NCBI GenBank assembly: GCA_916613615.1
Contig: OU744726.1
Span: 55,382,987-55,446,986 of the forward strand
DNA from: Steromphala cineraria
Taxonomy: Eukaryota > Mollusca > Gastropoda > Trochida > Trochidae
Direction of reading: 5' to 3'
DNA: 64,000 nt
The notes beneath the pieces are model-generated. The model saw nothing but the letters and a program-made list of their open reading frames with translations. It was not told where the DNA came from and searched no databases. The first letter of the stretch is position 1, and the number at the start of each line of letters is the position of its first letter. Positions 33,301-42,354 of this stretch are shown in pieces. The translations under genes and the position numbers were made by a program.

Positions 33301-34769
33301 TTTGTCCTGGTTGAAATGTGAAAGGAGGCCTTTTGCATAGCAGTTGAGTATTGAGGCATGATAGATTATTATGTTCTGCAAACCTTTTAAGTAGTGTCGA
33401 TCGTGAACACGATTGGTTGTTGAGCTCGGCATTCATATCTCCAGCTATGACGATTCTGCCTGTTGAGTTGTACATATGAATAAGGTCCTGTATATCTGAG
33501 AGACACGCCTTGTAGGAGTCAATGCCATATTTTGCTGTAGGCATGTACACACAGATAAGGAATAGCGGCTGTGACTGTGTCGTTGTTAGGTGTATGCCCA
33601 CTATCCTGTCATTATCTGGGGTGGGTAGCGAGTTTATGTTAGACATTAAGTTTTTCTTAAAGAGAATTGCTACTCCTCCTTTGCCACAGCGCACACGCAA
33701 GTTTGTATCCAGGGTTGAGTCTGCTTTTGCTACTGAGGTGTAGTTTGTGTTAATAGAGTTTAGGAAGCAGAGGCTGTCAGGGAAAAGTTTATGCTCCGTG
33801 ACACATGCGATGTCAATATTGTGAATATCAAGCAACTCCCCTAAGGATACAGCTGAGGATATTGCACCTCTGACATTCCAGTTGAAAATTGTTAATGCTT
33901 GATTAGGAGTCATTGAGGTTGGATGTTCAGGTATAAGTGTTGAGAATGTGCACATGAACAGGAGAAGTCTGGGCTTACATGAGGGTTGTATCACATGCGA
34001 TCCCATGATTCTTCATTTCTGCTTTTAGCTTGCCACTGGTTTACACTGAGCCAGCGACGACAGTATACACCTTGAGGCCAGAAGAGTTCGTCTTCTTCTA
34101 GTATGTGACAACAGGAGGTAGGAATTGTGAGTTTTGCTGATTGTATTTCGCGAGAGTGTTTATTTTCAAATAGTTTAAGTCCCTTTACACTAACTCCTCT
34201 CTCTGAAAGATAGTTGATAATTCCTTGTCGGGATGTTGTGTAGCTAATGCCATTGAGGTAGAACCGAGTTGTTCTGACTCTTTTCACTCCTACAAACACG
34301 TCGTCCTTGTTATCAGTGTCATTCGTTTGGGTGTCAGGTCTGAGTTGGACTGTTCTCGTAGGTTTAGACCAGTCTTCATCTTCCTTTAGATCACATCTTA
34401 TTTCAAGATTAGGGCGGATATAGTTTCTATTGAGATGTGATTCACCAAGAAATTCGATTGTTGAAGTAGATTTGATTTTATTGTGCATTTGTGTCTTTTC
34501 TTTGGAAGGGCGTGGATCTTTATTTGGAATTACATGAGTGTCTTGTTTCAATAGTCTTGGTGATTTGTCTCCGTGGCCAGGAGGTGAAGATAGTTCTTCG
34601 CCTTCATTCGTAGTTACAATGTTAGTTGGGTCTATATTGTTTCTGTTTTCAATTATTTCAATCTGTGGTTCAATTGGGTATTGTCTGTCCGGAGTGGGAG
34701 TTGTTTCTAACTGATCATTAATGTGGGTGTATTCTTCTGTAACTGTGTTCTTGAGCAGTCGTGAAAACA
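30315..34769 (-). mobile_element. LINE family B, young copy with intact ORF2
   Basis: A 4,455-bp non-LTR retrotransposon on the minus strand. The 3' end (left side) finishes in a (GAT)n-type tail, seen as ATCATCATCATC at 30,315-30,326. The 5' end coincides with the first codons of ORF1, so the copy is probably 5'-truncated. It carries ORF1 with an RRM-like domain and an uninterrupted APE/RT ORF2. It lies inside the 3' end of a LINE A copy and is framed by 509-bp direct repeats. Confidence 0.9.
30476..34006 (-). CDS. LINE B ORF2: endonuclease-reverse transcriptase, 1176 aa, intact
   Basis: N-terminal APE endonuclease: FNWNVRGA, CVTEHKL, GKGGVAILFKK, VIAGDMNAEL and the final SDHLPIKMT His motif. 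RT: LPENYRPITLLPVIYKLFEK, FAAFIDIKKAFDTVW (catalytic Asp), LQRGVRQGGVLSTFMYLLF, and PTLADDICLLS, where LADD replaces the commoner YADD/FADD. C-terminal finger: CQHCNSPYKDLIQHIATSC (CxxC…H…C). It nicks the target DNA and copies element RNA there. No stop or frameshift over 1176 codons implies recent mobility. The start overlaps ORF1 by 16 bases in another frame; the first 30 residues precede the endonuclease core and could be untranslated. Confidence 0.92.
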   Translation of the reverse strand: MGSHVIQPSCKPRLLLFMCTFSTLIPEHPTSMTPNQALTIFNWNVRGAISSAVSLGELLDIHNIDIACVTEHKLFPDSLCFLNSINTNYTSVAKADSTLDTNLRVRCGKGGVAILFKKNLMSNINSLPTPDNDRIVGIHLTTTQSQPLFLICVYMPTAKYGIDSYKACLSDIQDLIHMYNSTGRIVIAGDMNAELNNQSCSRSTLLKRFAEHNNLSCLNTQLLCKRPPFTFQPGQTLIDYIFLTDYFPDHILEIDIMESDSWNCVSDHLPIKMTMLLPPETLAMQPPDTNTKHFAWHKCNILNLEEYKSKVNDELTSSPIKSNDINDLYQHIVSSIKKASHASIPVSSYNPHTKPYWTSTVKAAHTKQRSARRTWLSAGSPKDSTNPLYRHYKDAKRCFRRTQRKAIEDMHEIAFQDLEDLAELDSRLFWKKINQTRQNPNINCPSLMMNDQHVHEPHLISEAFADFYSDLHSDKYSPQFDADFKKEIDTNVNHLMAQLRHLEEEDQAVDTEEVQKSLNSLKKRKAPGHDLIENEHLLYGGDTLLLYLAKLFSRMLQVGKIPHACKKGIILPIYKGNRKPKHLPENYRPITLLPVIYKLFEKILYERIKHHVSQSDVIIPDPQQQGYQKGLGTTTAAFNVKEAILHNQSLGSRVFAAFIDIKKAFDTVWHNGLLWKLHHLHLPRYLERILSDSYAHLQSCITSNGCSSRWFPLQRGVRQGGVLSTFMYLLFINELLDILKNSECGIKVASEPCGNPTLADDICLLSLTPRNLQVMMNLAHSYSNKWRFEIHPNKCESICFPPMPKLVSRQPFVTIGNAPITPSNAVKHLGYLLNPALSPTDAIDNACTKGKALFHGLIGIGIKPKSLNPITAANLVKKTVLPSMLYGCELWNSISTKDLNKLEVTWRYFAKRIQGFKTQTRTDMSLSMLGWHPIEAEVDKRKLMFLHKLCLLNPSTISKHIFNIRLLTSSTLPSQKHSFVTDLTEKLHKFCMQDLLIQFIKTGVVPPKSLWKRTVNTNVDVFYSTTWRQRVQVNSDFSRFRMLHTSIRPAITWKTSKDRRYIRQLDFLSCLWVAPPQDLQRICQHCNSPYKDLIQHIATSCSNQKILRLREMLWTIISDAYPIDLHVMLNNCDDTQLLLYMMGKPVPIDLDSSCHSELLKLTSSFLMASASVYNTL

Positions 34770-34770
34770 T
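33991..34770 (-). CDS. LINE B ORF1: RRM-like RNA-binding protein, probably N-terminally truncated
   Basis: Within the element the frame starts at an ATG exactly at the 5' junction (34,768-34,770, MFSRLLKNTV). The open frame also extends into flanking repeat sequence to 34,860, which is not element sequence. The first half is Pro/Thr/Asn-rich. The C-terminal half, TTRFYLNGISYTTSRQGIIN to EDELFWPQGVYCRRWL, is the RRM-like fold common in LINE ORF1 proteins, closed by a WPxGV-RR motif. It ends in ATGTGA inside the ORF2 start region (overlap 33,991-34,006), suggesting coupled translation. Confidence 0.8.
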   Translation of the reverse strand: MFSRLLKNTVTEEYTHINDQLETTPTPDRQYPIEPQIEIIENRNNIDPTNIVTTNEGEELSSPPGHGDKSPRLLKQDTHVIPNKDPRPSKEKTQMHNKIKSTSTIEFLGESHLNRNYIRPNLEIRCDLKEDEDWSKPTRTVQLRPDTQTNDTDNKDDVFVGVKRVRTTRFYLNGISYTTSRQGIINYLSERGVSVKGLKLFENKHSREIQSAKLTIPTSCCHILEEDELFWPQGVYCRRWLSVNQWQAKSRNEESWDRM

Positions 34771-35278
34771 GTAACATATCATGTGACACTTAAATAAAAT
34801 ATTTCTGTCTGTCTGTATATCTGTACTAGGTGAGGAATTTCTGTTGTTGCACAAATACATACACGGTTGTCTGATTTCACATTTGTATGGCTTGTCGTTT
34901 TGAACATACCGTGAATTGGGTTCGAACTTATGACGTACTTGTCAACTTTACCCAGCCACTTCATGTTCTAATATTTTAACAGATCGCAATAATGATGACA
35001 CAATTATAGCAGCCTAATATCTCGTTCAGTCTGAAATAATAAAATGGGTGTCCTTGAATTAACAGACAGACAGATAATTTATTTGAGTCTCACCTCAACA
35101 TAATAAATACAGGTAAAGTACAATGTAATATATGCATTAAAAAATCGAATTAAAATGTTGAGCCAATCTTTACAGATTTATGAGAGACTAATCAACGTAT
35201 AAAATAAGAAACAAAAGGAATACAGGGTATATAATACAACTATTTACAATATAAGTTAACCATATAAAAGGGTCTGTC
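34770..35278. repeat. 509-bp direct repeat, right copy (flank of LINE B)
   Basis: Right-hand copy of 29,806-30,314. Sequence continues beyond 35,278 into LINE A coding sequence, whereas the left copy continues into LINE B. Joining the left flank of the left copy, one repeat, and the right flank of the right copy recreates an uninterrupted LINE A 3' end, which supports a pre-insertion site at this position. Confidence 0.9.
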
Positions 35279-36600
35279 GCCGCTTTAAAATAAGAAAGCA
35301 GGTTTGGGCTGTATTAAAAGACACTTGTGGATTGGACAGTAAAAATATTACCTTATCAAATTCGTTAAATGACATAAACGTAGCATTAAATTCTTGACAT
35401 TTTCTAAAAAGGACATCTCTTTCAATAGAATAAAGAGGACAGTGCAATAAAACATGGTGCTCATCTTCAATAAAAGCCTCACAATGAAAACATGTTCTTT
35501 CCTGTAAAGGAGTACAATTATATCTTCCAGTTTCAACTCTTAGAGGAGCAACACCACATCTAAAAAGTGCTAAGGCACGTCTATAAGCGCGAGGCATTTG
35601 ACATAGTACATAAAATTCAGGGCGATATTCATCTTTAAAAGTAGCATAAGTTCTTAACTTATTACCTCCTTTACAAGTTTGGGCATTTACATTAGAAATA
35701 GATTCTTTCCAAATAAAGATAAAACGATCAAATAAATTACTGGTTACTTCAGAAACAACAAAGGGTATGTGATAATTAACCTTTATGTTATTAAAATGTT
35801 GAAGCCCAACATCAGAAAATTTGACGTGAACTCTGACGTGAATTTCCTTAGTGATTTTCGAGTTTCTATGATAGACGTTAGGCTCGCGATGTGTTCAATG
35901 GTTGAGCGACTCTTTCTGAAACCATTCTGATGATCATGTATGAGTTCATTTTCTTCAACATATTTACCTAGTCTGTTGTTTAAAACACCACAGTACTGTA
36001 ACTGCTCGTAGGGGCACACACAATAATCAACTACAGATAAACCTCTGGGAGAAACATAAGTATAATCATTCACTCCATATCTACCATTTAGCATACATAA
36101 ATTAGCATTAATAAGTAAATCAATAAAACTATAACCATGAGCATTTAAAACATTGTCTAAAACATATCTCTTTGGTATCACATCGACTCTTCCACGAAAT
36201 CGAGTAGGTTCCCGCATCTACTATTGAAGTCGCCGCAGATGTAGGTAATACCGGGCTGGTAGTACTGATGTATCTGCGATAGAAGAGTGTCATTGAAGGC
36301 AGATGCATCTGCCTGGCGTGATGAGTTCTCAGGGGGTAAATAGCACACACATGATATAATACAACAATTAGTTACAGTCTTGTGAGTAAGTTTTATCCAC
36401 AATATACCTTCAAAAGAATTGTCTAAAACTTCTAAGTTAAAATCATTAAAAAGAGTCTTTTTAATAAAAAAATCCTACACCACCCGATCCACATTTAGCC
36501 TTAGCATGTAATAGCGTTCTGTTGTGGCCAATCCAAGAATAGTTTTCTAGATATAAAACCGAGTTAGTCTTCAGATGTGTCTCAGCCAATCCAACAATGT
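35256..36600 (-). pseudogene. LINE A copy 2 ORF2 remnants with two internal deletions
   Basis: Endonuclease pieces (YYQPGITYICGDFNS about 36,225-36,275; SPRGLSVVDYCVCPYEQL about 36,000-36,055) join directly to RT at VLNNRLGKYVEENELIHDHQ (about 35,930-35,990). This removes roughly the 1.1 kb present in copy 1 at 4,165-5,280. A second junction near 35,835 links SIIETRKSLRKFTSEFTSN to the C-terminal block that includes VNYHIPFVVSEV. The finger CFHCEAFIEDEHHVLLHC and TCFLILKRRQTLLYG close the protein. No active site remains. Confidence 0.75.
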
Positions 36601-36700
36601 CAAGGTCTACTGAATGTAAACATGATTCACGAATCACGTGGTTTTCAGAATGTGTGTCAGTAGACCATCCAGCAATGTTCCAAAATCCGCATGAAACCTA

Positions 36701-38247
36701 TTACCGACGTGTATTTCCTCGGGTGTCACGCCTGTCAGATGCTGCACGTGGGCTCTCTCTGTTCATGTTGTTGTTGGATCCTCGATTGTGATTGGACGTC
36801 CTCTCCCTGTCACGTGACGATTGTTTGTAAATATCACCACGTGGTTGTGGGGTATCATCGCTGTTGGTGTTGTTGTAGCGTTGATTACTGTAGTTGTAAC
36901 GTCGATCGTTGTTACCTACTCTGACGATTCTGCCGCCCGATAGTTTCAGCTTCCCGTCGCCCATCGTCTCCACCAAGGTCTTCATATTGGCCTCCAGCTG
37001 ACGTTGTTGAAGTGGCTTGTCACTGGACAGGTACACATCGCGGTAGTTTCTGCTGTCCTTTAGTACACGTTTTGCTGAAAGTATAGCCTGCTTGTCATCG
37101 GAACTTTTACATTTCGCAATGATAACTCCAGCAAACCTCTGGTTTCTTGATTCCCTCCTCTCAGCCGAGTCGATCACAACGTCTCTCAGTTTGAGGCCCT
37201 CCCTAATGAGACTGTTAACTTTCACACACACGTCCTCACCTCGTGACTCCGGGATATTCTTAATGACGATGTTTAAAAGTTTGGTCTCCGGCGAACGGAA
37301 ACTTCCTTCTGAACGTCCTGAATCATACGAGCATGATCTTCACGGAGTTCACACATTTCATCACTCACATGTTTCAAACCAGAGTCTATTTCACCTCTCA
37401 CCTTGTTGATATCACTGTCCAACATCGATTGCATTCTATCAAGCAGTTTGCATTCCATTGCATCGACTCTCTTTTCAAAATGTTGTGTTTGTCTCTCGAT
37501 CGCCATTAAAACATCTGATACAGTTTTCGTGCAAGTGGCGGGAACGCCATTATTTACATCACAATCCCTTGCAATCGGCAACGTTTTTTCACAAACCTCA
37601 TTTTTCTGCTTCTTAACAGATGAATTCGGTTGTAGTTCTGCTTCTGTGTGGTCATCCTCGATAATCCAGCGCTTTCATTCCGATAAATCTACACTACAAG
37701 CCCTGGAAAACTTTACGGGGTTTTACCTCAAACCCATTTACCTCCCTTTGCAATGACTCAGCAAAACGCTTGCTTTCTAACAACCGACAAGATCACTTCT
37801 AAAACCAGCTTTCTATCTCTCACTATGCCTTTCATTCCGCCTTTTCTCTCGTCCTTTCGATCCCTTTCTCCCTGATCTGTCTACTCTTTTTGGATGGCAA
37901 TATCCACGTGTCAAAAAGCTGAAAAATTGCTGATAACACGTTAAGCCCCAACTCACTCACTCACTTGATGTCGCGAACGGTCGAGTTATTTACGCACTTG
38001 GTGTCTGCGTTTCGTTTCTGATTGGATAACATGTATGTAAAGGGAGGTAATTGGATTTGAGGTAAAACCCCGTAAAGTTTTCCAGGGCTTGTAGTGTAGA
38101 TTTATCGGAATGAAAGCGCTGGATTATCGAGGATGCTGTGTGGTGTCTCTTGCGTGTATCTCGGCAATCTGAGGGACGATGTTCGGTGACCGAGCCTGGC
38201 CCCGGCATGACATTTTCAACAAATTCCTGTGACGATATAAAATCCAT
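36701..38247 (-). pseudogene. LINE A copy 2 ORF1, split by a MITE
   Basis: Starts MDFISSQEFVENVMPGPG (38,247), is interrupted at 38,144-37,644 by the MITE and its duplicated target, and resumes with HTEAELQPNSSVKKQKNEV. It then has the coiled coil (QHFEKRVDAMECKLLDRMQ) and the Transposase_22-like domain (GLKLRDVVIDSAERRESRNQ to SGGRIVRVGNND). A long Arg/Asn-rich tail of about 60 residues ends at the stop 36,701-36,703. A frameshift near 37,270-37,300 separates the coiled coil from the RNA-binding domain. Confidence 0.75.
37653..38135. mobile_element. 483-bp MITE with about 95-bp TIRs and 9-bp target duplication
   Basis: Ends are inverted: CATCCTCGATAATCCAGCG… at 37,653 and its complement ending at 38,135; similarity extends about 95 bases inward. 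The element sits inside LINE A ORF1 and is bounded by CTGTGTGGT on both sides (37,644-37,652 and 38,136-38,144). Nine-base duplication and long TIRs fit a Mutator-like (MuDR) non-autonomous element. The interior is pyrimidine-rich and non-coding. Confidence 0.8.
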
Positions 38248-38344
38248 CTCAATCGGCGATCTGACGGGTGCAACACTTTGCATTTATAAAAGATGTTCTT
38301 ACTGTTGGCGTATATCGTTGGGTTCCTTCCTTAAATGAGTTAGA

Positions 38345-40714
38345 TTAAGACAAATGTTAAAATTCAGTCAGAGCATTCAAAAACACGTCCGTTCACCATC
38401 AGCCTCGTTCTCGTTTTTAACAGGATGATTGTGTAATATATAACAAAGAAAGCAGATGTTGATCCAATATGCAAATAACCGTATCTCCCGAACACGCCAG
38501 TGGTCGCTGCACTGTAAAAGGCTTTGAGTATGTCGGAATGCAAACCAATCAGCTCAATTAGTAGTTGAGTGAGAATAGACATTCGGATTCTCGCGAGAAA
38601 GGAAGATTGGAAATGCTATGTTATGTAATAGAGCTATTGGCAGTGGGGTATGTTTATTACCGGGACCGTTTGTTGCTGCGCTATGATAACGAGTGGAATG
38701 CAATTCTATAAATGAATTTATATATTTAGTCTAAAACATAGACATTGAAATGAAACGGTCTATAAATCTATGAAAAGTTAAATAACATAAAATGAAGACG
38801 AACTTTTCTTCACTTTCATTGAGCATTTAAGTCTCCTTGTTTAGGTTTAGCCTGGCTGGCAGACTAGAATATATTATTTGTCTTACATATTGATAATTGA
38901 TAATCATTACTTAATACATATAATCGAGAAAAACTACATTTCATTGTGATCTGAAATTCTCACGATCATTGTAGGTTTTTATTTATCTTAACTTTTGTCT
39001 TAAATATCATAAATGGTTAATATAAAAAATATCTAATACGGTTTATATAAAAACATCTTAATATCTGCAATAAATAACATTGGGGAATATATATCGTGTA
39101 TCTGTACTAAGTTCATAGGGTCGTATCTTCTACGAGAGCGTCTCAAAAGAATGGAAAATTAAATTGATGAATCAAAATGGAAAGATAGGAAGACGAATAA
39201 ACCAACATGCAATACATAAAAACGACTTAAAATAGATAAAGTATTCACTGGGAATACAGATGTAAATCTTAATTCACTGGGTATATAAATGTAAATCTTA
39301 ATCCAACCGTTTGGCCTAAATGACACTAAAAGGTATTGAAAATTTGCATATACAAATGAAATTATGCAACACACCGGAAACAAATATCCTTTCAGCTTAC
39401 CCAAGTGTTTTACAGGTAGTTCCAGAAGCTGAAAACCCATTTTATAGTAATGAAAGGGTATTTTTATTAATCACTGATCGTTCCGTATTAGTTTAACTCA
39501 CTATAAGATATTCGTTGAATGTATATTTCTTTAAAGTATTTAATATTCCATATGATCCTTTATCCTTAAACAACATTATTTTATTTATTGCATAACACAT
39601 AATTTTAAACATGCTTTTCTGGATTGTATATGTATAGATATGAGACGAGAATGAATAGATTTTATTTCTGTCTTTCTGTGGGTTTGTTTGTCTATGCACT
39701 CAAAGCCTTTTGATCCATGGGTCAATAAATGCAGAATAATCTTGGAGGTTCTTTATATTCTATTATGATTCTTATATGTCTGAAGATCTTTCTTGTGTTT
39801 GTCACATTATTTGTATTCACGTGAGCCAAACATTATCAATGGTGTTTTTTGATCGCGGACTATCGACTGTTGCTGAAAAGAATCATCTGGAAGTAAATCG
39901 GTTTTGCACGGTGGTGAAGGTTGAAGGAATAAAGTAGGGATAATGATCGAAAACTGGACAATGACAATCGGCATCACTGTGAAATAAACTTCGATTTATG
40001 CGTACATGTGAAGCAGAAGATTTATGATTACGTGAAACAACAGATTGTTATTAATGTTCGTAATCAACGGTCAGTAAACCACAATTAGAATTATAATGGT
40101 CATCAAATTATGTTTTTGATATGTGACGTTTGTTTAAAGAAATATTGGAAGATCGTGGACAACATTCTACTGATTTAGGTTCTTTAGTGATTGGATTGAG
40201 TTATACATGTACATATTTCTTTTTATAGTCTTAAGCCTCTGCAGAGGTGAGGTCTCCTGAATAACATCTTGAAATAGAGTTTCAGTGTGCTCCATAAATG
40301 GCTTAGGCTTCTGTGAGACAATTGCTTTGTTGAATGTTATAATGACTGCCAAATAAACAAATGGTATACATGCACTACCACGATATATTCGAAAAGGAAT
40401 TACGATTTGTCATACGTCACTCACATTAATTTGTTTGTAATATACACATGTTAATATTATGTTACATATATTGATTATATTGGAGCGGTTTTTAAATACA
40501 GTCTTTTGAGCTTGTTGGTCAATCCCTTTATGTACTATTTCACGAATAAATATGTTAAAAGCATGACGCATCATCTTTAAATTTACTTAGTACAACTACG
40601 TTTAGTTTACCTGACAGTCATTTTATGAGATTTGTTTGTCACTTGCCCGCTGCTTAAGGATCCATACTTTTGATTTTACAGACAATCTTAACCTGAATCA
40701 ATATCAATATATTA
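38345..40714. other. AT-rich region, no gene; one interspersed repeat
   Basis: Contains the second copy of the 27.8-kb repeat (38,470-38,690) and a 30-base tandem duplication around 39,243-39,303 (ATTCACTGGG…ATGTAAATCTTA twice). Otherwise nothing recognisable. Confidence 0.45.
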
Positions 40715-40900
40715 TTAACATAACATAACATAACAGTCCATTTATAAAGCGCTAATTCCATGCTCAATGCATGCTCTGTGCGCACAAATTAGAGAAGATA
40801 AGCTTCTCTGAAGAAAAAAGTTTTAAGGCTTCGTTTGAAGATTGTCCGAAAGTCGGATCATATGAGGAAGAGAGTTCCAGCTTTAAGCAACATTATTCAT
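40715..40900 (+). repeat. LINE/SINE-tail-like repeat with (ACATA)n
   Basis: (AACAT)n at 40,717-40,733 is followed by CATTTATAAAGCGCTAATTCC, ATGCTC and a short basic open stretch. This resembles 3' ends of marine-invertebrate LINEs or SINEs (from memory). No coding domain remains. Confidence 0.35.
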
Positions 40901-41220
40901 CAAGGTTATATTACTTACTTACTTTCGTAATGTTCATTATTTACAAAATGCTACAATGAAAAGAAACAGCATGTCTCGAAGCATCATGCTGATATCTAAT
41001 TAGCGCAGATCAGTGAATGGCCATAAAGCAGTGTGTGCTATATTTAGATAGTCCTTTACAGTGAGGAGAGGCGCGTTAAAACGAGGAAGATCTATTATTA
41101 AATATCATCTATCTCCCTTTCTATTAATGGTATCATGTTGAAAATTTCACAGTAGGGAAAGTAAAGACAGGGATTTCACAAAAAGTAAAAATATTTGATT
41201 ATCAAAAAAAGATGTAAAAA

Positions 41221-41312
41221 CTCGAAATTTCTAGAAATTTCTAGAAACGCACTAGAAATTTTCTAGATACGTTTTCTAGAAAATTTACGCACTATAAAGT
41301 TTCTAGATACGG
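41221..41312. repeat. TCTAGA-rich repeat, second copy (opposite orientation)
   Basis: Motifs match 115-265 in reverse orientation, including the ACTCGAAATTTCTAGAAA edge and the flanking run of five G/C. See the first copy for interpretation. Confidence 0.65.
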
Positions 41313-41386
41313 GGGATGTTTATTCATTGTATAACTGTACATAGCATTCTGTCTGGATCCGAGGTCGATGTATTCTTGAAAACTTC

Positions 41387-41917
41387 TCAGGAATGTGCCA
41401 AAACAGATTGGATTGCTGTCAAGAACTTCGATTGAAAATCATCCTGGACATTCTCTATTATCATCAGAGCATGTTGATTCCGTCTCCTGGAGCTGACTGA
41501 TTTACTCTTATATCCTAAGGCGCTGAAGAACTTCACAGATGAGTTTGTGGGTACGAAGACATCGGTTGTAGTGATGCCCACTGAGAACGCCGGCAATGGA
41601 TCCTTCAGCCACAATGCCTGATTCAACTATGACATCCAACAATCCTGCATTTCAACTTCGATTGAAAATCATCCTGGACATTCTCTATTATCATCAGAGC
41701 ATGTTGATTCCGTCTCCTGGAGCTGACTGATTTACTCTTGTATCCTAAGGCGCTGAAGAACTTCACAGATGAGTTTGTGGGTACGAAGACATCGGTTGTA
41801 GTGATGCCCACTGAGAACGCCGGCAATGGATCCTTCAGCCACAATGCCTGATTCAACTATGACATCCAACAATCCTGCATCTTTGAAACGCTTCCCGACA
41901 GCACCTAAAAAAGCCAT
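41387..41917 (-). pseudogene. Fragment of a multicopy transposon-like protein, with 230-bp-period duplication
   Basis: The minus strand encodes GAVGKRFKDAGLLDVIVESG followed by IVAEGSIAGVLSGHHYNRCL and a helical segment. By memory this resembles a conserved block in large multicopy proteins of corals and molluscs that are probably transposases; this is a weak assignment. Bases 41,424-41,650 and 41,654-41,880 are direct copies with one difference noted. The C-terminal end is followed by the TCTAGA repeat, as at the left window edge. Confidence 0.4.
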
Positions 41918-41923
41918 GGCTGT

Positions 41924-42354
41924 GTGAAATTCACCAAGTCTGAGGATGATTTTATCTCTGAACTCTTAGGGCTGATTGAAGAATGTGAGTGAAAAAAACT
42001 CGTGCTTGTTGAGGTTTTGTTTTCCATCTTTTCGTAATATAATTTTGTTGTTGATAACCTTGTTGTTTCTTGTTTGAACTTTATTTCTCATTTATGTACT
42101 GGTTATGATAATTGATTAGCAACATGTCAGTCTGGAAATATTCACATTAAAATAAAAGTTCACAACGCAAAGTCCAAAGTTGATTTTCACATCTAGTGTT
42201 CAATTCTCAGCTGTCACTGGGCGTCTAAAAAGCGCCTATTACACATTAAATCAAAATGAAAAGACCAAGTAGGTATCAAACATGAGGGTATTCTCGTTAA
42301 GAAAGCAAAGGCAAAGCTCTTAGATAACCAATTAAAATCTTTTTTTTGTTAAGG
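41924..42354. other. No recognisable feature
   Basis: AT-rich transition between the fragment above and a LINE remnant. No open frame of note. Confidence 0.4.

Larger units (their letters stand above)
35061..38290 (-). mobile_element. LINE family A copy 2, internally deleted
   Basis: Same family as 2,412-24,945, with ORF1 at 36,701-38,247, endonuclease pieces to about 36,010, a short RT piece, the C-terminal finger, and the CAGACAGACAG tail at 35,063-35,073. Two internal deletions remove most of RT. A 483-bp MITE interrupts ORF1 and LINE B has duplicated the 3' end. This copy is younger in sequence (few stops in ORF1) than copy 1 but structurally reduced. Confidence 0.8.

Noticed and set aside
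31206..33743. + strand open frames over LINE B
   Set aside because: Antisense shadows of the intact 1176-aa ORF2.
34770..34860. Upstream extension of LINE B ORF1
   Set aside because: This part lies in the 509-bp flanking repeat and is present without ORF1 at 29,806; chance open frame.
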